Under the pieces are notes generated by a model. That model saw nothing but the letters and a program-made list of their open reading frames with translations, was not told the DNA's origin and searched no databases. Shown piece by piece: positions 37,443 through 44,603 of a DNA stretch of 64,000 nt. A program made the translations under genes and the position numbers. The stretch's first letter is position 1. Every line of letters begins with the position of its first letter. The DNA is from Clostridioides mangenotii TR. Its GTDB lineage: Bacteria; Bacillota; Clostridia; Peptostreptococcales; Peptostreptococcaceae. Location of the stretch: assembly GCF_000498755.1 (NCBI RefSeq), contig NZ_AXUS01000008.1, positions 45,541-109,540 on the forward strand, in the 5' to 3' direction.

Positions 37443-37486
37443 ATTGTATTTTGTAATCAAATAAAGCTTAATTTGGTGGTGATGAT

Positions 37487-38716
37487 ATGAGAGGACTAGT
37501 ACTAGAAGGCGGAGGTACAAAAGGAGCATACCAAATAGGAGCTTATAAAGCTCTCAGATCATTAGGTATGGAATTTCAAGGTGTATCTGGAACTTCTATA
37601 GGAGCATTAAATGGAGCTTATATAGTTCAAGATGACATAGAGGTTATGGAAGATATATGGCTAAATTACGATTATACATACTTTATGGATATTGATAAAG
37701 ATAATTATGAAAGAATTAAAGATATAAGTTTCTCTACCAAAAGCTTTAACAGTGTACTGGATCTTATGAATAAAGCTAGAAAAAATCAAGGTATTGATAT
37801 CAGCCCATTGAGATCTCTGCTAGAAAACACTTTAGATGAGAGAATATTGAGAGAGTCAAAGAAAGACTTCGGGCTTGTAACTGTGTACTGGGATAAAAAA
37901 CTAAATCCCCACCAGTTGTATATAGAAGATATGCCAGAAGGCAGATTGATAGATTATTTAATTGCAAGTTCTAGTCTTCCCATATTTCAGATTAACAGAA
38001 TGGACGATAGATTGTATTTAGATGGAGTATTTTCAGATAATATACCTGTAGGTCTGCTGAAAGATAAAGGGTATGAAGATATAGTAGTAATAAGACTTGT
38101 CGATGACCTTATCGGCAAAATGAGTTTAAATAAATACAGCAATATGAATGTAAAGACGATAATTCCTTCTGAATACTTAGGGGGATCTTTAAATAAAGAT
38201 AGAGATAGTGTTGAGAAAAATATAAAATTAGGATACCTAGATACTATGAAGGCGTATGAAAGATGCGATGGTGTAAAGTATTTCTTTGATCTAGATTACA
38301 AGTTTGACGACAATTACTGTTTTGAAATGTTTAGAAAGCTAGATAAAGACGTAATTGAAAATATATGCAGTTTGCTAAATATAAAAAAAGATCCTAATCT
38401 AAGGACTCTTATGGAAGTAGTTATCCCAAAAGTCGGGGATATACTTAATTTAGCTAAGAATTTTTCGTATCAGGATCTATTTTATCGCATATATGAGACT
38501 AAACTTGAGGAAAATAATATCAATAGAGTACAACTTTACGATTTCAATAAAGTATTTAATATTGTAAACACAAATATTGACTCAAACAACGATATAATAT
38601 CTAGTTTTGGATCAAAACCAATAATACAAAAAAATATAAATTTATTAAAAAAGCATAAAACTTCAAAACTTTTGATAAATAGTATGATTACTGGTATAAG
38701 TGAACAAAGCAGATAA
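37487..38716 (+). CDS. Patatin-like phospholipase
   Basis: A 409-residue protein. The N-terminus reads LVLEGGGTKGAYQIGAYKAL, the oxyanion-hole segment. The nucleophile Ser is in GTSIGALNGA near residue 40, and the partner Asp in LYLDGVFSDNIP near residue 180. These are the Ser-Asp dyad of the patatin family (PF01734). The C-terminal 150 residues are lysine-rich with no known domain. It has no signal peptide, so it is probably cytosolic or membrane-peripheral and cleaves acyl esters. It lies 44 bases after the methylase, and the same pairing is, from memory, found in C. difficile. Confidence 0.88.
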   Translation: MRGLVLEGGGTKGAYQIGAYKALRSLGMEFQGVSGTSIGALNGAYIVQDDIEVMEDIWLNYDYTYFMDIDKDNYERIKDISFSTKSFNSVLDLMNKARKNQGIDISPLRSLLENTLDERILRESKKDFGLVTVYWDKKLNPHQLYIEDMPEGRLIDYLIASSSLPIFQINRMDDRLYLDGVFSDNIPVGLLKDKGYEDIVVIRLVDDLIGKMSLNKYSNMNVKTIIPSEYLGGSLNKDRDSVEKNIKLGYLDTMKAYERCDGVKYFFDLDYKFDDNYCFEMFRKLDKDVIENICSLLNIKKDPNLRTLMEVVIPKVGDILNLAKNFSYQDLFYRIYETKLEENNINRVQLYDFNKVFNIVNTNIDSNNDIISSFGSKPIIQKNINLLKKHKTSKLLINSMITGISEQSR

Positions 38717-38763
38717 ATTAAGGTTTAAATAGAGAGAATATACAGTAGGAGGACAGTAAAACT

Positions 38764-39027
38764 ATGGAGAAAATAGTAAAGATAAAGAATAAAAGTGGAC
38801 TTCATGCAAGGCCAGCAGGTATGTTTGTAAAGGAAGCATCTAAATATAGATCAGATGTAGAGGTTGAATTTAAAGGTAAAAGTGTAAATGCTAAGTCTAT
38901 AATGGGCATAATGAGTCTAGGCCTTTCAAAGGGAGAAGAAATAAAGATAGTAGTAAAAGGTGATGATGAGAGTGAAGCAATGCAGGCAATTGTAGATTTG
39001 ATTGAAAATGAATTTGATGAAAAATAA
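38764..39027 (+). CDS. ptsH: Phosphocarrier protein HPr
   Basis: An 87-residue HPr. The phosphohistidine is His14 in SGLHARPAG, and the HPr-kinase serine is Ser45 in AKSIMGIMSLG, so both control sites are intact. It accepts phosphate from PEP through Enzyme I and passes it to sugar-specific EII proteins; phospho-Ser45 would act in carbon control. It is 40 bases upstream of the Enzyme I homologue. The ribosome site is AGGAGGA. The Enzyme I next to it seems unable to phosphorylate it, which is unusual for an intact HPr. Confidence 0.95.
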   Translation: MEKIVKIKNKSGLHARPAGMFVKEASKYRSDVEVEFKGKSVNAKSIMGIMSLGLSKGEEIKIVVKGDDESEAMQAIVDLIENEFDEK

Positions 39028-39067
39028 AAAGATCGTCAATATCTAACAATTATGGGGGGAATATTTT

Positions 39068-40792
39068 ATGTTTCTGAATGGTATAGGCGCTTCACCTGGT
39101 ATTGCTATGGGAAAAGCTTTAGTGGTTGTGGATAATAAACCTATCATTGAAAAGAGAACTATAGACAATGTGGACTACGAAATCGAGAGACTTGATAGAG
39201 CTGTAGAGATATCTAGAAAAGAGATGGATGGACTTAAAAATAAGGCCATAAAAGTGTTGCCTTATGGTGAAGCAGAATTGGTTGTAGAACATCTGTCGAT
39301 ACTGGATAATTCGGACTTAATTATTTCGACAAAAGAAAGAATAGAAAAAGAAAAAGTAAATGCAGAGTACGCATTAAATGAAGCTAAAGAATTATTTGTA
39401 ACTATGTTTGAATCTATGGGAAACATATATACTTCAGAAAGAGCATTTGATATAAAAAGTATAACTGAGAGGTTGATTAAACATTTACTTGGACTAGAAG
39501 TAATCGATATATCATTATTAGAAGAAGATACAATTTTGGTAAGTGATAAATTTACAATAAACGATTTTAACTTGATTAATGTAGATACAGTTGTAGGATC
39601 GTTAACCGATTTAGGTACAAAGGCATCTTTTTCTGCAATAATATCTAGAGGCATTGAAATTCCTTCAGTTGTTGGATTAAATGATATAACCCAAAAAGTG
39701 AAAAATGGAGACTTCATTGTCTTTGATGGACGAAGTGGTGAAGTAATTGTAAACCCTGATGAAGAAATCAAAACTGAGTATATAGAGTATAGAAAAAAAT
39801 ACTGTAAAGAAAGAGAAATGCTCAATAAATTAAAGGGTAAGAAGACAGTTACACTAGATGGAAAAGAGATCAGTCTGTACGGAAATATGAGCACTCAAAT
39901 TGAAATGGACAACATAATCAAAAATGATGCAGAAGGAATTGGGTTATTAAGAACTGAATTTCTATATTTAAATAGAGATACATCTCCGAGCGAAAATCAA
40001 CAATATGAAGTATATAAATCAATAATAGAAAAAATGGATGGCAAGCCAATAGTAATAAGAACTTTAGATATAGGAGCAGACGAAGAGCTGAGTTATATTA
40101 ACTTAAAAGAAGAACTAAATCCTTCACTTGGATATAGGTCAATCAGACTTTGTCTTGATCGATTAGATATTTTTAAGACTCAATTAAGAGCGCTTTATAG
40201 AGCCAGTGTATACGGAAAGTTAAAGATAGAATTCCCTATGATATCTTGCTTAGCTGAATTAATAGAGGTAAAGTCTATATTAAAAGAAACACTTGATAAG
40301 TTAGATAAAGATGGGATTAAGTACAATAAAAATGTAGAAATTGGCGCAGTGATTGAAGTTCCATCTCTGGCTATAATTTCAGATATAATAGTAAAGCATG
40401 TAGATTTTCTATCTGTAGATATAGATGATTTGATTCAGTTTACATTGGCAGTAGATAGAAGTAATCATAGGCTAAATGACATATATGAGAAGTTTAATCC
40501 AGGAGTTTTAAGATTATTGAGGCACGTTCTAGAAAGTGCGAAAAATAAAAATAAGTGGGTTGGAATATGTGGTGAACCTTGTGGTGACTTAAAAATGGTG
40601 CCACTTCTTTTAGCAATAGGTTTTGAGAAACTATCGATGCCTCCTATTGCAATTCTTAATATAAGACATCTAATCAGCTCTATTAATACACAAGATCTAC
40701 AAGAACTAAAAGATAAAGTTTTTTCTATGGAGACTTCTAGAGAGATATCTAATTTATTGGATAAATATTTAGAAGAGTCCTTTAGTATATAA
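39068..40792 (+). CDS. ptsI: Enzyme I (PEP-protein phosphotransferase) homologue lacking the catalytic histidine
   Basis: A 574-residue protein with full Enzyme I length and layout. The N-terminal domain begins FLNGIGASPGIAMGKA. The phosphohistidine loop, normally GG(R/K)TSHxAIxAR, here reads GTKASFSAIISR: Phe188 stands where His should be. In the PEP-binding barrel, Arg296 (GLLRTEF), Arg331 (IRTLDIG) and the acid-base Cys501 (GICGEPCGD) are kept, but the GGDK motif reads GADEE and the GTND motif reads DIDD (Asp453 for Asn). It therefore may bind PEP poorly and cannot form the usual phosphohistidine. The whole frame is intact, so it is maintained as a protein and perhaps has another role. Seen directly; consequence inferred. 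Confidence 0.85.
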   Translation: MFLNGIGASPGIAMGKALVVVDNKPIIEKRTIDNVDYEIERLDRAVEISRKEMDGLKNKAIKVLPYGEAELVVEHLSILDNSDLIISTKERIEKEKVNAEYALNEAKELFVTMFESMGNIYTSERAFDIKSITERLIKHLLGLEVIDISLLEEDTILVSDKFTINDFNLINVDTVVGSLTDLGTKASFSAIISRGIEIPSVVGLNDITQKVKNGDFIVFDGRSGEVIVNPDEEIKTEYIEYRKKYCKEREMLNKLKGKKTVTLDGKEISLYGNMSTQIEMDNIIKNDAEGIGLLRTEFLYLNRDTSPSENQQYEVYKSIIEKMDGKPIVIRTLDIGADEELSYINLKEELNPSLGYRSIRLCLDRLDIFKTQLRALYRASVYGKLKIEFPMISCLAELIEVKSILKETLDKLDKDGIKYNKNVEIGAVIEVPSLAIISDIIVKHVDFLSVDIDDLIQFTLAVDRSNHRLNDIYEKFNPGVLRLLRHVLESAKNKNKWVGICGEPCGDLKMVPLLLAIGFEKLSMPPIAILNIRHLISSINTQDLQELKDKVFSMETSREISNLLDKYLEESFSI

Positions 40793-41224
40793 ATAAAAAA
40801 ATAATTAGAAAGTTCTTTTGAATATAGAGAATTATATCTCAGAAATAGTATAATATATATATAAAGCAATATACTATATAATGAAGAAAAAATATAGGAT
40901 GTCTATAAAGATTTATATAGAATAATATAAACCAATAATAAAAAAAGAAATATAGAATATAAGATAAATAAAGAATAATAAACATAGAATAGATTTTAGA
41001 GAAATATGCAGCTAGACGAAATTGATAATCGAATAAACCCCAAATAGCACCAAATTTTTATATATAAAAGTTAAGGTTGAGTATGGTGGATTTTAATAGT
41101 AGAATTACTTTTAAATGATGTTAATGTAGATCTTAAGTATAGAGATGCGAAACACTTATGAGGAACATTCTAATAAAATTATACAATTTGATCTATTTGA
41201 GGGTTTATTTGTTTATTATATATC
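40793..41224. other. AT-rich gap without a gene
   Basis: About 430 bases of very AT-rich DNA follow ptsI. Several TATAAT-like hexamers occur, as expected by composition. I see no coding frame, RNA gene or clear hairpin until the terminator at 41225. Confidence 0.6.
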
Positions 41225-41258
41225 AATAGGAGTGGTTAACCACTCCTATTTATTTTTG
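41225..41258 (+). terminator. Rho-independent terminator
   Basis: AATAGGAGTGG-TTAA-CCACTCCTATT is a perfect 11-bp stem with a 4-base loop, followed by TATTTTTG. Confidence 0.92.
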
Positions 41259-41288
41259 TTCGAAATTTCGATATAGAATAATAAAAAC

Positions 41289-41362
41289 TTATCCACAATT
41301 ACTCACAATTCAACAGTATTTACCCACAACTTATCCACAAGTTATCCATAATTTGTGGATTT
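41289..41362. promoter_or_regulatory. Cluster of DnaA boxes
   Basis: TTATCCACA (the consensus box) occurs at 41289-41297 and 41331-41339. One-mismatch boxes (against TTATNCACA) are TTACTCACA at 41299, TTACCCACA at 41320 and TTATCCATA at 41342. An inverted, weaker TGTGGATTT starts at 41354. Starts are spaced 10, 21, 11 and 11 bases, so the first five boxes face the same way on the helix. No dnaA or dnaN is nearby. Confidence 0.75.
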
Positions 41363-41522
41363 AAGTGAAAATTGAAGGATATGTAAATATTTGGTTAGAA
41401 ATCAATAGACAAAAGAGCTATTTTTTTTTTATAATGAAAGATAAGATTATAAACAAAAAACATCGATTCAATTGAAAGCACAGGTTGAGAGCATATTTTT
41501 CTACTAAAGGTTAAAAATTTGA

Positions 41523-41552
41523 CCAGTTATGCAATTTTAATGCCCAGTTTCG
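41523..41552 (+). promoter_or_regulatory. Direct repeats resembling a LytTR (AgrA-type) binding site, upstream of agrB
   Basis: CCAGTTATG (41523-41531) and CCAGTTTCG (41544-41552) are 9-base direct repeats separated by 12 bases, the spacing known for AgrA-type LytTR regulators, whose half-sites centre on GTT. A TTGAAA at 41562 with TATCCT 17 bases on could be the promoter. Half-sites match the S. aureus consensus only partly. Confidence 0.4.
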
Positions 41553-41573
41553 CAAAAGGTGTTGAAAAATTTA

Positions 41574-41596
41574 AAATGAAGGGTTATCCTTCATTT
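41574..41596 (+). other. Hairpin in the agrB leader
   Basis: AAATGAAGG-GTTAT-CCTTCATTT is a perfect 9-bp stem 28 bases before the agrB start. No T-run follows closely, so it could be a weak attenuator or stability element. Confidence 0.5.
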
Positions 41597-41623
41597 AATA
41601 GATATTTGAAAGGGTGGTATTAA

Positions 41624-42208
41624 ATGTTTAAATTAAGTGCAGATAGGATAACATCAGTTCTCGTCACGAATGAACTCATTGAAGAGAAAGAATTCAGGGT
41701 ATATTCGTACGGATTTGAGTTAATAATAGCTTTTGCAGCAAATGCATTAACTGTACTTTTAATAGGTTTAATTTTCGGAAAATTTGTACATACTTTGTTG
41801 TTCTTATTGACATACTGTCCAATACGACAGTACGCAGGAGGTTTTCATGCAAAAAATTATTCAAGATGTCTGCTAACTTTTGCAACTATATATTTAGTTA
41901 CAATTTTAACCATAAATTATATAGATTTAGAAGTAAATCAGATTCCATTAATGATTGGACTAGCAGTAAGTTTAATAGGAATTTGTATACTATCACCGGT
42001 AGAACACAGAAATAACCCACTTAGCAATGCAGAAAGAATTCATCATAAGAAAGTTGCAGCGATATTGTCATTAATAATATTCGCATTAAATATAGCTAGT
42101 ATAAATTTTGGTATATTGACAAATTACTTCATTTTTAGTGCATTTGCGCTTTACTGGATTTTTATAATGCTAGTACTAGCTATTGCTACTAACAGACGAA
42201 CTAGTTGA
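41624..42208 (+). CDS. agrB: AgrB-type membrane peptidase for autoinducing peptide
   Basis: A 194-residue AgrB (PF04647) with about five to six membrane segments. The catalytic pair is His75 and Cys82 in CPIRQYAGGFHAKNYSRC, matching His77 and Cys84 of S. aureus AgrB. It cuts the AgrD propeptide and joins its new C-terminus to a cysteine to form a thiolactone. The ribosome site is AAAGGGTGG. A small agrD gene follows in 27 bases. No agrC kinase or agrA regulator lies anywhere in the window, as in the agr1 locus of C. difficile. Confidence 0.95.
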   Translation: MFKLSADRITSVLVTNELIEEKEFRVYSYGFELIIAFAANALTVLLIGLIFGKFVHTLLFLLTYCPIRQYAGGFHAKNYSRCLLTFATIYLVTILTINYIDLEVNQIPLMIGLAVSLIGICILSPVEHRNNPLSNAERIHHKKVAAILSLIIFALNIASINFGILTNYFIFSAFALYWIFIMLVLAIATNRRTS

Positions 42209-42235
42209 TAAAATAATTTTATGGGGGAGATTTGA

Positions 42236-42379
42236 TTGTTAGAAATATTTAAGATAAAAACATTAAAATGCTGTAGTGTTTTAGCATTGTTCACAGCGGT
42301 TTTATCAACAAATACTACTTGTTCTTGGATTATGTATCATCCAGAGCCTTTAACGAATCAAAGGGATAAAGTTAATTAA
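42236..42379 (+). CDS. agrD: AgrD-type autoinducing peptide precursor
   Basis: A 47-residue peptide starting at TTG 42236, behind GGGGGAG. The N-terminal half is an amphipathic/hydrophobic leader (LEIFKIKTLKCCSVLALFTA). The centre has TTCSWIM, followed by YHPEPLTNQRD, an acidic-proline tail like that of known AgrD proteins. The likely signal is a five-residue thiolactone ring C-S-W-I-M with a short Thr/Asn exocyclic tail. This Cys-x-Trp form matches clostridial signals (C-P-W-I-I in C. difficile). Only Cys29 is in the right place for the ring; Cys12 and Cys13 belong to the leader. The gene is short and starts with TTG, so automatic annotation may miss it. Confidence 0.85.
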   Translation: MLEIFKIKTLKCCSVLALFTAVLSTNTTCSWIMYHPEPLTNQRDKVN

Positions 42380-42505
42380 TATTAATTATATATAGAATTT
42401 AAATTTTTTTGTAATATTTTTTCATTAATAGGGTTGACATAGAGATACCTTTTTAATGCTACATGGGGGAAGTAATGTGTTAATTACATAATAGATATAT
42501 AAATA

Positions 42506-42539
42506 AAAGTCATGGGCATATGTCCATGGCTTTATTTTT
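42506..42539 (+). terminator. Rho-independent terminator
   Basis: AAAGTCATGGGCAT-AT-GTCCATGGCTTT with one or two wobble positions, followed by ATTTTTG. It lies between agrD and the radical SAM gene. Confidence 0.8.
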
Positions 42540-42626
42540 GTAATTTAAACAGACAATATGATATAATTAGTTGAAATGTATATAAAAATAATTTAGATTT
42601 GTGACGCAACTTGGGAGGTAAGATTT

Positions 42627-43994
42627 ATGATACACAAGTTTTCAATGAATGGATATAATATTGCACTAGATGTGAACGGTGGTTCTGTGCATATTTTAGA
42701 TGAATTATCATATAAGATGTTAGATTTTTATGAAGATAAAACAAGAGAGCAAATAATAGCTCTTATGAAGGATGGTTTTGACGAAAAATCGATAAATGAA
42801 TCATATGAAGAAATTACAAACTTAAAAGATGAAGGGCTTCTTTATTCTGAAGATACATATGAAGATCATCCTAGTTTTGTAAACAGAGAATCAGTAGTTA
42901 AGGCACTCTGTTTAAATGTAGCTCACGATTGCAACCTAAAATGCAAATACTGTTTTGCAGCACAAGGTGATTTCGGTGGAGACAAAGAGCTTATGAGTTT
43001 TGAAGTAGGAAAAGCTGCAATAGACTATTTGATTGAAAACTCAGGAAACAGAAGAAATCTTGAGATCGACTTTTTTGGTGGAGAGCCTCTTATGAACTTC
43101 GATGTTGTTAAACAACTTGTAGAGTATGGAAGAAGTATTGAAAAAGGGCATAATAAAAATATAAGATTTACAATAACTACAAATGGCGTTTTATTAAATG
43201 ACGAAATAATTGAATATATTAATGAAAATATGCACAATGTAGTTTTAAGTTTAGATGGTAGAAAAGATATAAATGATAGTATGAGACCGACATTAAATGA
43301 CAGAGGAAGCTATGATATTATCATGCCTAAATTTAAAAAACTTGTCGAGAATAGACCTAAGGACAAATACTACTATATAAGAGGGACATTTACTAGAGAT
43401 AATTTAGATTTTTCAAAAGACATTATTCACTTTGCAAATGAAGGTTTTAAACTTACGTCTGTTGAGCCAGTTGTCGGAGATATAAGCAATCCTTATGCTC
43501 TTAGAGAAGAGGATCTTCCAAAGATTTTTGAAGAGTACGAAAAATTTGCAGACGAATATGCAGATAGACAGTTAAAAGGAGAAGGATTTAAGTTTTTCCA
43601 CTATATGATTGACTTAAATCAAGGACCATGTGTTATTAAAAGGATAACTGGATGTGGAGCGGGAAATGAGTATCTTTCAGTAACTCCATCAGGTGATATA
43701 TATCCATGCCATCAATTTGTAGGTAATGAAGACTTTAAGATGGCGAATATATTTGATGAAAAAATTATGATGCCTGAAAAATTAAAACAGTCATTTAGAG
43801 ATGCTCATGTATATAGCAAAGAAGAGTGTAAAAAATGTTGGAATAAGTTCTACTGTTCAGGTGGTTGCCACGCTAATGCAATTAATTTTAACAATGACAT
43901 AACTGTTCCATACGATCTAGGTTGTGAAATGCAGAGAAAACGTACAGAGTGTGCAATTATGATTCAGGCAAAACTTATGACAGAAGACAAGTAA
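42627..43994 (+). CDS. Radical SAM maturase of the SCIFF peptide (CteB-like, SPASM domain)
   Basis: A 455-residue enzyme. The N-terminal 90 residues (MIHKFSMNGYNIALDVNGGS) are the peptide-recognition domain typical of the SCIFF maturase family. The radical SAM cluster motif is CNLKCKYCFA near residue 110. The SAM-binding GGEPLMNFD follows. The C-terminal SPASM/twitch part has GCGAGNEYLSVTPSGDIYPCHQF and CKKCWNKFYCSGGCHANA, which bind two further iron-sulfur clusters. It forms thioether links between Cys and Thr in a six-cysteine peptide. The expected 45-residue SCIFF gene is not found next to it. The ribosome site is GGGAGG. Confidence 0.93.
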   Translation: MIHKFSMNGYNIALDVNGGSVHILDELSYKMLDFYEDKTREQIIALMKDGFDEKSINESYEEITNLKDEGLLYSEDTYEDHPSFVNRESVVKALCLNVAHDCNLKCKYCFAAQGDFGGDKELMSFEVGKAAIDYLIENSGNRRNLEIDFFGGEPLMNFDVVKQLVEYGRSIEKGHNKNIRFTITTNGVLLNDEIIEYINENMHNVVLSLDGRKDINDSMRPTLNDRGSYDIIMPKFKKLVENRPKDKYYYIRGTFTRDNLDFSKDIIHFANEGFKLTSVEPVVGDISNPYALREEDLPKIFEEYEKFADEYADRQLKGEGFKFFHYMIDLNQGPCVIKRITGCGAGNEYLSVTPSGDIYPCHQFVGNEDFKMANIFDEKIMMPEKLKQSFRDAHVYSKEECKKCWNKFYCSGGCHANAINFNNDITVPYDLGCEMQRKRTECAIMIQAKLMTEDK

Positions 43995-44013
43995 TCTTTT
44001 TAGGAGGCTGTAT

Positions 44014-44511
44014 ATGGTTATTAGAGATTTTAAGGGAATAAATCCTGAAATAGGAGAAAATGTATTTATTTCAGAAACTGCGTCTATTATTGGAGATGTT
44101 AAAATTGGTAAAAACTGTAGTATTTGGTACAATGCTGTCTTAAGAGGAGATGGCGAAGCTATAGTTATAGGAGATAATTCCAACATACAAGATGGAGTCA
44201 TTTTACACGGAGATTATATAACTAAAATAGGAAATAATGTAACTGTAGGTCATAAAGCTTTGGTTCATGGTGCTACAGTTGGTGATAATACACTTATAGG
44301 GATGGGAGCAATAGTATTAGATAATGCTGTAATAGGTGCAAACTCTATAGTAGCTGCTGGAAGCGTAGTTACATCTGGTAAGACGTTCCCAGAGGGCGTA
44401 CTTCTTATGGGAATACCAGCCAAAGTAGTTAGAGAACTGACAGAAGAAGATATAGAAGGAAATAAAAGTTCTGCAAAGTGGTATGTAGATACTGCAAATG
44501 GATATAAATAG
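44014..44511 (+). CDS. Gamma-carbonic-anhydrase-like left-handed beta-helix protein
   Basis: A 165-residue protein of hexapeptide repeats: IGDVKIGKNCSIWYNAVLRGD, IGDNSNIQDGVILH, VGHKALVHGATVGDNTLIGMGA and PEGVLLMGIPAKVVREL. The three zinc-ligand histidines of the gamma class map to LHGD, GHKA and VHGA. It may hydrate CO2 or only bind metal; many such homologues (YrdA/PaaY) have unclear activity. It follows the SCIFF maturase by 19 bases, with ribosome site AGGAGG. Confidence 0.88.
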   Translation: MVIRDFKGINPEIGENVFISETASIIGDVKIGKNCSIWYNAVLRGDGEAIVIGDNSNIQDGVILHGDYITKIGNNVTVGHKALVHGATVGDNTLIGMGAIVLDNAVIGANSIVAAGSVVTSGKTFPEGVLLMGIPAKVVRELTEEDIEGNKSSAKWYVDTANGYK

Positions 44512-44603
44512 AATAATACGAATTTAAATTTTAAGGGGGCAATATATTATTGTCTCCTTCTTAGGATAAAAATTGAGTCTTGTCAATTAGAGGAGGAAGT
44601 AAT

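Noticed and set aside
41289..41362. DnaA boxes as the chromosomal origin
   Set aside because: No dnaA, dnaN, gidA or rpmH is near, and there is no clear DUE beside the boxes. A secondary DnaA cluster fits better.
41600..41623. GGGTGG near agrB as a T-box core
   Set aside because: It lacks the ACCGCG part and any specifier stem, and it lies at ribosome-site distance from the agrB ATG. It is simply the Shine-Dalgarno region.
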